NCBI RefSeq assembly: GCF_025244705.1
Contig: NZ_CP104207.1
Coordinates: 2,232,001-2,296,000, forward strand
From: Sphingopyxis sp. PET50
GTDB lineage: Bacteria > Pseudomonadota > Alphaproteobacteria > Sphingomonadales > Sphingomonadaceae
Length of the DNA: 64,000 bases
Reading direction: 5' to 3'
The translations under genes and the position numbers were made by a program. A model generated the notes under the pieces. The model was not told the origin of the DNA. It saw nothing but the letters and a program-made list of their open reading frames with translations, and made no database searches. Below, piece after piece: positions 10,543 through 18,828 of the stretch. Position 1 is the first letter of the stretch; each line of letters opens with the position of its first letter.

Positions 10543-12147
10543 GCGGCAGCCACTGGCCGTGGACCGTCCTGGAAATCGCGCCGACCGACGACCGCAAGAC
10601 GATCCGCGAAGCCTATGCGCGGCTGCTCAAGGCGCTCGATCACGAGGCCGAGACCGAGGCCTATATGGCGCTGCGCGACGCACGCGATGCGGCACTGTCG
10701 GGCGAGTTCCTCCATCCGCCGGGCGACGAACCGGAAGAGGATGATTACGGGCTCGGTACCCCGCTCCCCGACGATATCGGCGCGGACGCCGCGCCGGGCA
10801 CGGAGCCAGCCGGCCAATCCCGAACCCGCGGAAAAGCCGGTCTTCACCGTCGAATATGACGAAGAGGACGACAGGCGCTTCAACCGCACGGTCGAACTCT
10901 TCCTCGGCGAAGGCGCCTTGACGCCGGGCGAGACCGAGGAACTGCACGAACTGCTCGACCATCTGCTCGGCGACGATCGCATGGCCGACCTCGGCCATTA
11001 TGCCCGCATCGAGGCCTGGCTGGCCCAATTGCTCGCCGAGCGCCACCCGCGCGGCGCGGCGCTGTTCCCGCGCGTCGCCGAGCATTTTCAATGGAACGCG
11101 CGCGCGCACGAACTGGGCGTCCATCCCGCCATCCCCTGGCTGTTCAACGCGCACGAGGGTCTCAGCCTCGTCCAGGAACTGAACACGCCCGGCCACGCCT
11201 ATCACCGCGAATGGGTAGAACTGTCGCGCGGCAAGCCGCAGGGCACGCTCTGGACGCGCGCCATCGACAAGCCGCGCATGGCCAATCTGATCGCCACGAT
11301 CCGCCGCGACTATCCCTGGCTCGAACAGGAACACTGGCAGCCCGAACTGGTCGCGCGCTGGGAAAAGAAGGTCGAGGGCGGCGGCGTAAGCGGGCCGAAT
11401 CCGTGGGTGTGGATCGTCCTGGTCGCCATCTTCTTCGCGATTCTGCCGAGCCTCATCGAAAGCGATGGCGATACGCCCCCAACGACCGACGAAGTGCTTC
11501 AGCGCTATGCCAATATCGACAGCCCCGAAATCGCGATCGGCGCCTTTCTGGAAAATCGCTTCCCCGGCAGCGACGTCGATGTGGCCTCGCTACGCAGGGG
11601 CAATCCCGATTTCCTGCAGGAAATGACGAACGTCTGGGACATCTACAAGATGGAGCCCGGACCATTCGAGAGCGAATTGGTCGAGTTGACCGTCGAAACC
11701 TATTTCCAGTCGCTGCGGCGCCTGCCCGACGCGTTGCTTGTCGAAGATGCGGCGTATCGCAGGACGGTGCTGGATAAGCTGAAAACCGATCCACTGCGCT
11801 GTGCCGCCTTCCTTCGCCGTCCGCGTAGCTTCGTCGTGCAGGAAAGCAGGTCGGCGGACATTCCGCAGGACTATCTCAACCATATGCTCCAGGTGGTGCA
11901 AGGCAAGATCCCGGCTCCCGGCGCTGGGCCCGCCCGATCGGGCGCGCCGGTATCGGTGGCAACGCTGGCCGCGATCGCCGCCGACTCTGCCTTGCCCCCC
12001 TCCGTGCTGCAACGCGCCCTTGCCGGCCCGGCCGCATCCGACGTCGAGCTCTGCACGGCGGCGCTGGCCCTCTACAGCCATTTGCCCAAACTGCCCGAAG
12101 CCGAGCGGCGCGTTCTGGTCACCCAAATGCTGCGGGACCGGACATGA
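10539..12147 (+). CDS. J-domain-like membrane protein, HscC partner, frameshifted as read
   Basis: Read from a GTG inside the hscC stop codon (GTGA overlap), the first 85 or so residues resemble the start of DjlB/DjlC-type proteins (WPWTVLEIAPTDDRKTIREAYARLLK). The usual HPD tripeptide is not visible; the spot reads LKALDHEAETEAY. The frame breaks near 10797, and removing one G there restores GCCGGC and yields a 535-residue protein. The remainder is helical, with one probable membrane segment (WVWIVLVAIFFAILPSL, coded near 11.4 kb) and a soluble C-terminal part. It probably recruits or regulates the neighbouring Hsp70 at the inner membrane. Whether it can stimulate an ATPase without HPD is open. 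Its stop overlaps the next gene (ATGA). Confidence 0.6.
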
Positions 12148-12650
12148 TCGGATCGCTCGTCCTTTTGGCAACGCTGGTGCAGGGCGCGGCTCCGCCATCG
12201 GCCGGCACCGGCACGGAAACGACGCAGATTTCGGCTCCCGCCGCCATCGCCGACGAGGACATCCGCCTCTTTGCCGCGCTCAACGGGCGCAAGATGGCGG
12301 GACGCCCGGTCGGCGGTCCCTATCCCACCGCCGACAAGATCCTGCTGCTGGTCCGCGACAATCGCGGCAACCCGGACATCGGCGGCAGCCTCGCGATGCC
12401 GGTGCGCCAATCGCTGCCGCCGCCGCCCGCCGGCACGCTCGCCGTTGTGCGGCTGCACCAGCGGTCCGAAACCGTCGTCCCCGGCCCGACCGCCGACGAC
12501 CTCGCCTTCGTAGCCGCCAACAAAATCCCGCTGTTCGTCATCGGCGAATGGGCGCGTCCGGCCCCGATGTGGGAGGTCGCGTGGCAGGGCGACGCGGTGC
12601 GCTATCGCAGCATCGGCGACGTCGGCGAAATCGGCCCCTGGCAGGACTGA
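12144..12650 (+). CDS. Secreted protein of unknown function, possible JAB/DUF4329-like fold
   Basis: This 168-residue protein begins with a short hydrophobic signal (MIGSLVLLATLVQGAAPP), so it is probably exported. I do not recognise the family with confidence. The stretch VRLHQRSETVVPGPTADDLAF followed by IPLFVIGEW looks like the His...S/TxxD part of JAB/DUF4329-type proteins, but the usual HxH pair is absent, so a metalloprotease activity is doubtful. Its start overlaps the stop of the J-like gene (ATGA), so it is the third member of the hscC cassette. Its exported location beside a cytoplasmic chaperone pair is unexplained. Confidence 0.5.
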   Translation: MIGSLVLLATLVQGAAPPSAGTGTETTQISAPAAIADEDIRLFAALNGRKMAGRPVGGPYPTADKILLLVRDNRGNPDIGGSLAMPVRQSLPPPPAGTLAVVRLHQRSETVVPGPTADDLAFVAANKIPLFVIGEWARPAPMWEVAWQGDAVRYRSIGDVGEIGPWQD

Positions 12651-12801
12651 CCGGCGACCCGGGTCCGGAAACCGCGCCCGCCCGCCCTGCCGCCGCGACA
12701 GGACCGCTCGGCGCCGCCCTTTCCCTCGTCCCCTATTGCGACTATGACGCCTGCGTGACGTCTGGCTGACGCAGATGTGACAGCCCCGACGAAAGGCCTG
12801 T

Positions 12802-13479
12802 ATGAACAATAAACCGCCGCAAGCGGCCACCCCCGCGGTCCGCATCCAGCAGAACATCCTCGCGCGCGGCGAGCGCCGCGTCCTCAACTGGATCTGCGCC
12901 CGCCTGCCGCAATGGGTCAGCCCCGACCAGCTCACCACCCTAGGCTTCCTCGGCGCCGTGATGGTCGCGATGGGCTATATGCTGTCATGGCTCAATCCGG
13001 CGTGGCTGGCGCTCTCGATCACCGGTTATGTCGTCAACTGGTTCGGCGACTCGCTCGACGGCAGCCTCGCGCGCTGGCGCCGCATCGAGCGGCCATCCTA
13101 TGGTTATTTCGTCGATCATAGCGTCGACGGCATGGCGACGCTGCTGATGGTCGGCAGCATCGGGCTCAGCCCCTATATGCGCTTCGACGTCGCGCTGCTC
13201 GGCGTCATCGGCTACCTGCTGCTGTCGATCCACAGCTTCCTCGCCGCCAAGGTCGTCGGCGAATTCCGCCTGTCCTACATGGCGGGCGGGCCGACCGAGC
13301 TGCGGCTGATGCTGATGACCATGACGGCACTGATGCCCGTCATCGGCGGTGCAGACGTCAACGGCACCAATTTTTCGCCCTTCGACCTGTTCGGCCTCGT
13401 CATTTCCAGCATATTGGTCACCCTGTTCGTGACGCAAAGCTTCGCCACGGCCCGGACGCTCGCGCACCGCGGCGATTGA
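12802..13479 (+). CDS. CDP-alcohol phosphatidyltransferase family protein
   Basis: This integral membrane enzyme of 225 residues carries the full CDP-alcohol phosphotransferase signature: D83, D86-G87, A90-R91, G101, D105 and D109, all in one cytoplasmic loop. About six membrane helices are visible. Enzymes of this family move a phosphatidyl group from CDP-diacylglycerol to an alcohol, such as glycerol-3-phosphate, serine, inositol or choline. The sequence alone does not tell which alcohol is used. The 151-bp gap upstream holds a small inverted repeat, CTGCGT and ACGCAG at 12751-12774, which could be regulatory. Its 3' end overlaps the end of pheA, on the other strand, by 62 bp. Confidence 0.88.
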   Translation: MNNKPPQAATPAVRIQQNILARGERRVLNWICARLPQWVSPDQLTTLGFLGAVMVAMGYMLSWLNPAWLALSITGYVVNWFGDSLDGSLARWRRIERPSYGYFVDHSVDGMATLLMVGSIGLSPYMRFDVALLGVIGYLLLSIHSFLAAKVVGEFRLSYMAGGPTELRLMLMTMTALMPVIGGADVNGTNFSPFDLFGLVISSILVTLFVTQSFATARTLAHRGD

Positions 13480-14374
13480 GGCCGTTCAGGAGCGCGCGCG
13501 CCTGCCGATAGGTGCCGAGCAGCCGCAGCGTCTTGGTCTGGAAATCCAGTTCCTCCAGCGCGCGGTCGATGCGTTCCTCGCCCGGCGCCCCGACGATATC
13601 GGCGTAAAAGGTCGTCGCGGTGAAACTGCCGCCGACCTGATAGCTTTCGAGCTTGGTCATGTTGACCCCGTTGGTCGCGAAACCGCCCAGCGCCTTGTAG
13701 AGCGCCGCGGGCACGTTGCGCACCTCGAAGATGAAGGTCGTCATCAACGGCACGCCCTGCGGCAATTCGGGCAGCGGCTCGCGCGCCAGTACGACGAATC
13801 GCGTCATATTGTGATCGGCGTCCTCGATCCCCGTCTCGTGCAGCTTGAGGCCATAGAGGTCGGCGGCATGCGGCGGCGCCAGCGCGGCCAGCCCGACCTC
13901 GTCGCTGTCGGCCACCCAGGCGGCGGCGCCCGCGGTGTCGCTGTGCGCGACCGGGTCGATCCTGTTCGACCGCAGCCATCGGCGGCACTGGCCCAGCGCC
14001 TGCTCGTGGCTCATCGCGCGCGTCACCGGCCCCAGGTCGCGGCTCATCAGCCCGTACCGGATACGCAGGAAATGTTCGCCGACGATCGACAGGCCGGATT
14101 CGGGCAGCAGGAAGTGAATGTCGGCGACGCGGCCGTGCAGGCTGTTCTCGATCGGGATGATCGCGCGGTCGACGCGCCCGTCGCGCACCGCCTCGATCGC
14201 ATCCTCGAAGCTGTAACAGGGCAAGGGCAGCGAGTTGGGGTCATATTCGCGCGCGGCGAGGTCGCTGTTCGCGCCCGGCGCGCCCTGAAACGCCAGCCCG
14301 CGCGCGGGTTCGGCCAGCGCCGCCGCCTTCATTTCGTCGACCAATGCCTGCGCCGATGCCGAATAACTGCCCAT
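13418..14374 (-). CDS. pheA: Prephenate dehydratase
   Basis: PheA converts prephenate to phenylpyruvate in phenylalanine synthesis. This is the monofunctional type, 318 residues with no chorismate mutase domain. The catalytic half runs from LAFQGAPGANSDLAA to VADSDEVGLAAL and includes NMTRFVVLAREPLP. The regulatory ACT domain follows, with ESYQVGGSFTATTFYADIVG in the ESRP-type position, so feedback control by phenylalanine is likely. The last 25 or so residues (LNGLNRRGARASG onward) are an extra tail and lie over the end of the CDP-alcohol gene. GGGAAGG upstream supports ATG 14374. It is divergent from the cytochrome gene at 14543. Confidence 0.93.
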   Translation of the reverse strand: MGSYSASAQALVDEMKAAALAEPARGLAFQGAPGANSDLAAREYDPNSLPLPCYSFEDAIEAVRDGRVDRAIIPIENSLHGRVADIHFLLPESGLSIVGEHFLRIRYGLMSRDLGPVTRAMSHEQALGQCRRWLRSNRIDPVAHSDTAGAAAWVADSDEVGLAALAPPHAADLYGLKLHETGIEDADHNMTRFVVLAREPLPELPQGVPLMTTFIFEVRNVPAALYKALGGFATNGVNMTKLESYQVGGSFTATTFYADIVGAPGEERIDRALEELDFQTKTLRLLGTYRQARALLNGLNRRGARASGPWRSFASRTG

Positions 14375-14542
14375 GGATGCCTTCCCGCGTGGAGGCCGCG
14401 CGCATAGCGTCGCGGGGCATTTCGCGCAACCGGCGCGATCCCCGCTTCATCCCCTTGCGCCGCTGGGCTCGCGCCAGTAAGGGAGCGTCCAAATCAGATA
14501 TGCGCGTCCGCGGACGGGCGCCAGCGAACGGGGCTGCAAAGC

Positions 14543-15169
14543 ATGGACAATCGCAACAATACCATTGCCGGCTGGGTGCTCTTCGCCGGCATCTGCGCGC
14601 TCGGCCTGACCATCGGGTCGGGCATGGTGTTCGCCGATCACCACCCCGAAAAGGAAGGCTATCCGATCGAGGATGCCGAAGCCGGGGGCGGTGGCGGCGA
14701 ATCGGCGGTGCCGCTTCCCAACCTGCTCGCCGCGGCGGATGTCGCCAAGGGCGAAGCCGTGTTCGCGAAATGCGCGGCGTGCCACACGATCAATTCGGGC
14801 GGCGCCAACGGCATCGGTCCCAACCTCTACGGCACGATGGGTGAGCCGATCGGCCAGGGCAAAGGCGGCTTTCCCTTTTCCGACGCGCTCAAGAATGTCG
14901 GCGGCACCTGGGACTTCGAAAAGATGGACCATTGGCTGACCAGCCCGCGCAAATTCGCCAACGGCACCAAAATGTCGTTCGCGGGGCTTGGCAACGCCGA
15001 AGATCGCGCCAACCTGATCGTTTATCTGAACGCGCAGGGTTCGAACCTTCCGCTCCCCGCGGCCGAAGCGGCCCCCGCCACCGATACCGCCGCCGCCCCG
15101 GCGGAGGGTGCCGCCGCGCCCGAGGGTGCTGCGGCCGCTCCCGCCGCCCCGGCCGAAGCCAAGAAATAA
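14543..15169 (+). CDS. Membrane-anchored class I c-type cytochrome
   Basis: This 208-residue protein has an uncleaved N-terminal membrane anchor (AGWVLFAGICALGLTIGSGMVF), a Gly/Glu-rich linker, and one class I cytochrome c domain with the haem motif CAACH and an axial Met in KMSFAGL. It ends in a 35-residue Ala/Pro/Glu tail. The layout matches the membrane-bound CycM/c552 cytochromes of alphaproteobacteria, which pass electrons from the bc1 complex to the terminal oxidase on the periplasmic side. The next gene, a second cytochrome, starts within its stop (TAATG), so the two are translationally coupled. Confidence 0.9.
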   Translation: MDNRNNTIAGWVLFAGICALGLTIGSGMVFADHHPEKEGYPIEDAEAGGGGGESAVPLPNLLAAADVAKGEAVFAKCAACHTINSGGANGIGPNLYGTMGEPIGQGKGGFPFSDALKNVGGTWDFEKMDHWLTSPRKFANGTKMSFAGLGNAEDRANLIVYLNAQGSNLPLPAAEAAPATDTAAAPAEGAAAPEGAAAAPAAPAEAKK

Positions 15170-15600
15170 TGCGCCTCGCGCCCGTCGTGCTGGCGGGCGC
15201 CCTCGCGCTCGCGGGTTGCGGCAAGGGCGACAAGCCGGCGGACGGCGCCGCCGGGTCGCCCGCGGCAAGCGCGCCCGGCGCGACGGTCGAACCGACCGCG
15301 GCGATGGGCGAGCAGATATTCAAGCGCTGCGTTGCGTGCCACACCATCGACAGGGGCGGCAACAACGGCATCGGCCCCAACCTCCACGGCATCGTCGGTC
15401 GCGCGGTCGCCTCGCACGAAGGCTTCAGCTATTCGTCGGCGATGAAGGCCAAGGGCGGCGTCTGGGACAACGCCGCGCTCGACCTCTATCTCAAGCAGCC
15501 GATGATGGCGGTTCCCGGCACGCGCATGGCCTTCGCGGGCATCCCCGATGACCTCGACCGCAAGGCGGTGATCCTGTATCTGGACGAACAGTCGAAATAG
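15169..15600 (+). CDS. c-type cytochrome lipoprotein
   Basis: The ATG at 15169 overlaps the TAA of the previous cytochrome. The 143-residue product starts with a lipoprotein signal (VLAGALALAGCGKG, Cys in the lipobox), followed by a disordered linker and a single class I cytochrome c domain with CVACH and an axial Met in TRMAFAGI. It should be lipid-anchored in the periplasm. The two cytochromes share the segment GGxNGIGPNLxG, which suggests an old tandem duplication that kept two different anchors. They probably act in the same respiratory branch. Confidence 0.88.
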   Translation: MRLAPVVLAGALALAGCGKGDKPADGAAGSPAASAPGATVEPTAAMGEQIFKRCVACHTIDRGGNNGIGPNLHGIVGRAVASHEGFSYSSAMKAKGGVWDNAALDLYLKQPMMAVPGTRMAFAGIPDDLDRKAVILYLDEQSK

Positions 15601-15636
15601 AGGGCGGCGCCCCCGACTTTGCGGAACGACGCCAGT

Positions 15637-16509
15637 TTATTCCACCGGCACCTGCGCGTAAAAATCCTGGATGATCGCCCACGCCTCCTCGGCGGTCTCG
15701 ACGAAGTGGAACAGCGACAGGTCGCGCGCGCTGATCACGCCTTCGTCGACCAGAGCCTCGAAATTGACGACGCGGGTCCAGAATTCCTTGCAGAAGAGGA
15801 CGATCGGAATCGGCTTGATCTTGCCGGTCTGGATCAGGGTCAGCAGCTCGAACGTCTCGTCGAACGTGCCGAAGCCGCCCGGAAACACCGCGACTGCGCG
15901 CGCGCGAATCAGGAAGTGCATCTTGCGCAGCGCAAAATAGTGGAACTGAAAGCTGAGGCCGGGGGTCACGAAGCGGTTTGGCGCCTGTTCGTGCGGCAGG
16001 ACGATGTTGAGCCCGATCGAATCGCGGCCTTCGTCGTGCGCGCCGCGGTTCGCCGCCTCCATGATCGACGGCCCGCCGCCAGAGCAGACGACGAAGTCGC
16101 GGCAGCCATTGTCGTCGCACGGCACCTGGCTGGCGATCCGCGCCAGCCGGCGCGCTTCCTCATAATATTTCGACTTGGCGGCAAGCCGCTCGGCCACCCG
16201 CTTTTCCTCGGGCGTGCGCGCGGCGTCGAGCACCGCCTGCGCCGCATCGGGCGCCGGAATGCGCGCCGAGCCATAGACGACGAGCGTCGATTCGATCTTC
16301 GCCTCGTCGAGGAGCAATTCGGGCTTGAGCAGCTCCAGCTGGAAGCGCACCGGCCGCAAATCCTCGCGAAGCAGAAATTCGGTGTCCTGGAAGGCCAGCC
16401 GATAGGCGGGATCCTGCGTCTGGGGGGTCGATACCGCCTGCTGGGCGAACTGCGCGTCGTCCTTGGCCTTGTGGAAACGCGAACGATGGGGTTGTTTGTC
16501 CTCTGTCAT
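15637..16509 (-). CDS. LOG family (TIGR00730-type) Rossmann-fold protein
   Basis: This 290-residue protein contains the LOG signature PGGFGTFDE and the upstream nucleotide-binding part VVCSGGGPSIMEAANRG. Related proteins are cytokinin-riboside 5'-monophosphate phosphoribohydrolases or other nucleotide-5'-monophosphate nucleosidases, long misnamed lysine decarboxylases. The N-terminal 90 residues form an extra helical region seen in the longer members. I chose ATG 16509 (MTEDKQPH) because GGAGGGAG lies upstream; 16545 is possible. It is convergent with the cytochrome pair (36 bp gap). The cellular substrate is not known. Confidence 0.85.
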   Translation of the reverse strand: MTEDKQPHRSRFHKAKDDAQFAQQAVSTPQTQDPAYRLAFQDTEFLLREDLRPVRFQLELLKPELLLDEAKIESTLVVYGSARIPAPDAAQAVLDAARTPEEKRVAERLAAKSKYYEEARRLARIASQVPCDDNGCRDFVVCSGGGPSIMEAANRGAHDEGRDSIGLNIVLPHEQAPNRFVTPGLSFQFHYFALRKMHFLIRARAVAVFPGGFGTFDETFELLTLIQTGKIKPIPIVLFCKEFWTRVVNFEALVDEGVISARDLSLFHFVETAEEAWAIIQDFYAQVPVE

Positions 16510-16560
16510 TGGCGGACGGCTACTCCCTCCGCATGACTTTGCCAAGACTGGGGCCCATTA

Positions 16561-16698
16561 GATCCTCCCCATCGCGCAGCGTTGGGGAGGGGGACCGCTC
16601 GCGAAGCGAGTAGTGGAGGGGTCGGCAACGTCGCGGCATACCCCTCCGTCAGCGGCTGCGCCGCTGCCACCTCCCCATCGCTTCGCGTGGGGAGGATC
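16561..16698. repeat. Intergenic palindromic repeat with GATCCTCCCC ends
   Basis: The stretch begins GATCCTCCCC and ends GGGGAGGATC. Inside are further short palindromes: CTCGCGAAGCGAG, AGCGGCTGCGCCGCT and CCATCGCTTCGCGTGG. It is a compound structured repeat of the kind scattered through sphingomonad genomes. It lies between the LOG gene start and the extensin-like gene end, both on the minus strand, so transcription from upstream must cross it. Confidence 0.75.
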
Positions 16699-16702
16699 TT
16701 AG

Positions 16703-17404
16703 TCAGCGGCAATACCCGTTGCCGCTCATATCCATGTGGAAATGGTTATAGTGCGCCGCGTTGTAATCGGGGCTCAACACCGTGCCGAAACGGCGGCACG
16801 CCGATTTATGCAGCGCGCGCAGGAAGTCCTGCGACGCCTTGTCGCCTTTCCATCCGCCGTCGAGCATGATCCGCCGCCCGTCGGCGAGCACGAAACCCGA
16901 CACGTCGATCGCGTTCGAATAGGCGTGCTGCGACAGCCGCCCCGAGCGCCCGCCATAGATGTTGCGGCAGCTGTAGGTTCCGAAGGTCTCGATCTTCACG
17001 ACCTTCTGCCCGAAATATTTCTGCGCCGCGGGCTTCACCGCATATTGCGCCCAGGCCGCGAAATTCCTCGCCAGCGGACAGGTCATCGCGCCCAGCCCCG
17101 ACACCGGCGTGCCGATGTCGAGCAATTTCACCGAATCGATCGAGCTGCACCCGCCGCCATGATCCTCGTTGGGCAGCGGCGTGAATTTCACCCCCGCCTG
17201 TTTCAGGTCGACCGCGCATTGCTGCGCCTCGGGGCTGTTGAAAGAGGGCGCGCCGGTCAGTTGCGGGCGTTTCGGCGTGTTCGCAGACGCCCCTTTCCCG
17301 CCGCCGCCCTTCATCACGTCGGGCGACCCGAAACATCCCGAAAGCGACAGCGCGGCGAGCGCTGCGATGGCGATCCGGGGCTGAAGGAACGACGCGAAGG
17401 ACAT
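16703..17404 (-). CDS. Extensin-like C-terminal domain lipoprotein
   Basis: This 233-residue protein has a signal with a lipobox (LAALSLSGCFG), a short Gly/Lys linker and then the extensin-like domain common in alphaproteobacteria. The motif LSQHAYSNAIDVSGF and the later HYNHFHMDM give the His, Asp and HxH pattern of M15-type peptidoglycan peptidases. The conserved cysteines (QQCAVDL, GGGCSS, MTCPL, SCRNI, SACRR, GYCR) suggest disulfides in the periplasm. It probably binds or cuts peptidoglycan, but activity is not proven for the family. It is divergent from serC. Confidence 0.85.
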   Translation of the reverse strand: MSFASFLQPRIAIAALAALSLSGCFGSPDVMKGGGGKGASANTPKRPQLTGAPSFNSPEAQQCAVDLKQAGVKFTPLPNEDHGGGCSSIDSVKLLDIGTPVSGLGAMTCPLARNFAAWAQYAVKPAAQKYFGQKVVKIETFGTYSCRNIYGGRSGRLSQHAYSNAIDVSGFVLADGRRIMLDGGWKGDKASQDFLRALHKSACRRFGTVLSPDYNAAHYNHFHMDMSGNGYCR

Positions 17405-17490
17405 GGCGTCAATTTACCAACACCATGGTTAACAAGTCCTAAAGCATGGTTTCGGCTCGTCGATAATTTCGCGCGTGCGGCGCATTTTGT

Positions 17491-17518
17491 TTGACAGCCC
17501 GCGCCCGCGCCCTAAACG
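17491..17518 (+). promoter_or_regulatory. Possible sigma70-type promoter of serC
   Basis: A perfect -35 box TTGACA lies at 17491-17496. A weak -10 candidate TAAACG follows at 17513-17518 after 16 bp. It sits in the 171-bp gap between the divergent extensin-like gene and serC. The -35 is convincing; the -10 is not. Confidence 0.4.
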
Positions 17519-17575
17519 CGGCGCCGGGCCACGCGGTCCCAACGCCGCGCGAGCTCTCTGTAAGGAGAGTATGAC

Positions 17576-18703
17576 ATGACTGACGTGCGTAAACCGCAGG
17601 CAAAGCCTGCGCGTCCTTTCTTTTCCTCCGGTCCGTGCGCCAAGCCGCCGGTCTGGTCCCCCGAAAAACTGAACACCGAATCGCTCGGCCGCTCGCATCG
17701 CGCGAAGATCGGCAAGACGCGCCTCGCTTACTGCATCGACCTGATGCGCGAGCTGCTCCAGCTTCCCGACACGCACCGCATCGGCATCGTCCCCGGCTCG
17801 GACACCGGCGCCTTCGAAATGGCGATGTGGACGATGCTGGGAGCGCGTCCCGTCACGACGCTCGCATGGGAGAGCTTCGGCGAGGGCTGGGTCACCGATG
17901 CCGCCAAGCAGCTCAAGCTCGACCCGACGATCATCCGCGCCGATTACGGCCAGCTTCCCGATCTCGCGCAGGTCGACTGGTCGAACGACGTCCTCTTCAC
18001 CTGGAACGGCACCACGAGCGGCGTGCGCGTTCCGAACGGCGACTGGATCGCCGACGACCGCGAGGGCCTGAGCTTCGCCGACGCCACCAGCGCGGTGTTC
18101 GCTTACGACCTGCCGTGGGACAAGATCGACGTCGCGACCTTCAGCTGGCAGAAAGTGCTCGGCGGCGAAGGCGGCCATGGCGTCCTGATCCTCGGCCCGC
18201 GCGCGGTCGAACGGCTCGAAACCTACACCCCCGCCTGGCCGCTGCCGAAGGTCTTCCGCCTCGTTTCGAAGGGCGCGCTCGCCGAGGGCGTGTTCAAGGG
18301 CGAGACGATCAACACCCCGTCGATGCTCGCGGTCGAGGATGCGATCTTCGCGCTCGAATGGGCGAAGTCGCTTGGCGGCCTCGACGGGCTGAAGGCCCGC
18401 AGCGACGCCAATGCCGCGGCGCTCGACACGATCGTCGCGGAGCGCGAGTGGCTGAGCCACCTCGCCGCCGATCCCGCCAGCCGCTCGAAGACCTCGGTCT
18501 GCCTGTCGGTCGCGGGTGCGGACGCGGATTTCGTCAAGAAATTCGCCGGCCTGCTCGAAGCCGAAGGCGCGGCCTATGACATCGCCGGCTATCGCGACGC
18601 ACCTCCGGGCCTGCGCATCTGGTGCGGCGCGACCGTCGACACCGCCGATATCGAAGCGCTCGGGCCATGGCTCGACTGGGCCTACGCGAGCCTTTCGGCC
18701 TGA
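17576..18703 (+). CDS. serC: Phosphoserine transaminase
   Basis: SerC converts 3-phosphohydroxypyruvate and glutamate to phosphoserine. The 375-residue protein is the alphaproteobacterial type, starting with KPARPFFSSGPCAKPP. The PLP lysine is in FSWQKVLGGEGGHG, and the phosphate-binding segment is PGSDTGAFEMAMW. AAGGAG precedes the ATG. serA follows 125 bp downstream on the same strand, with a repeat between them. The pair gives the first two steps of serine synthesis; no serB is in the window. Confidence 0.96.
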   Translation: MTDVRKPQAKPARPFFSSGPCAKPPVWSPEKLNTESLGRSHRAKIGKTRLAYCIDLMRELLQLPDTHRIGIVPGSDTGAFEMAMWTMLGARPVTTLAWESFGEGWVTDAAKQLKLDPTIIRADYGQLPDLAQVDWSNDVLFTWNGTTSGVRVPNGDWIADDREGLSFADATSAVFAYDLPWDKIDVATFSWQKVLGGEGGHGVLILGPRAVERLETYTPAWPLPKVFRLVSKGALAEGVFKGETINTPSMLAVEDAIFALEWAKSLGGLDGLKARSDANAAALDTIVAEREWLSHLAADPASRSKTSVCLSVAGADADFVKKFAGLLEAEGAAYDIAGYRDAPPGLRIWCGATVDTADIEALGPWLDWAYASLSA

Positions 18704-18719
18704 CGCCACCCCTCTTTTT

Positions 18720-18807
18720 CCGTTCGCCCTGAGCTTGTCGAAGGGCCGTTCTTTCTTCGTGCCGACGCAAAAGAAGTACAGTGCTTCGACAAGCTCAGCA
18801 CGAACGG
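18720..18807. repeat. Inverted repeat between serC and serA, TTCGACAAGCTCAG family
   Basis: The left arm starts CCGTTCGCCCTGAGCTTGTC and the right arm is nearly its reverse complement (CTTCGACAAGCTCAGCACG). It belongs to the same family as the repeat before guaA. Any serC-serA read-through transcript contains this hairpin, which could lower serA expression relative to serC. Confidence 0.75.
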
Positions 18808-18828
18808 ATTTTTTCGAAAGATAGTGCA

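Noticed and set aside
12751..12774. CTGCGT/ACGCAG inverted repeat as a defined operator of the CDP-alcohol gene
   Set aside because: Only 6-bp arms with a 12-base gap, single copy and no linked regulator; noted in the gene entry but not listed as a site.
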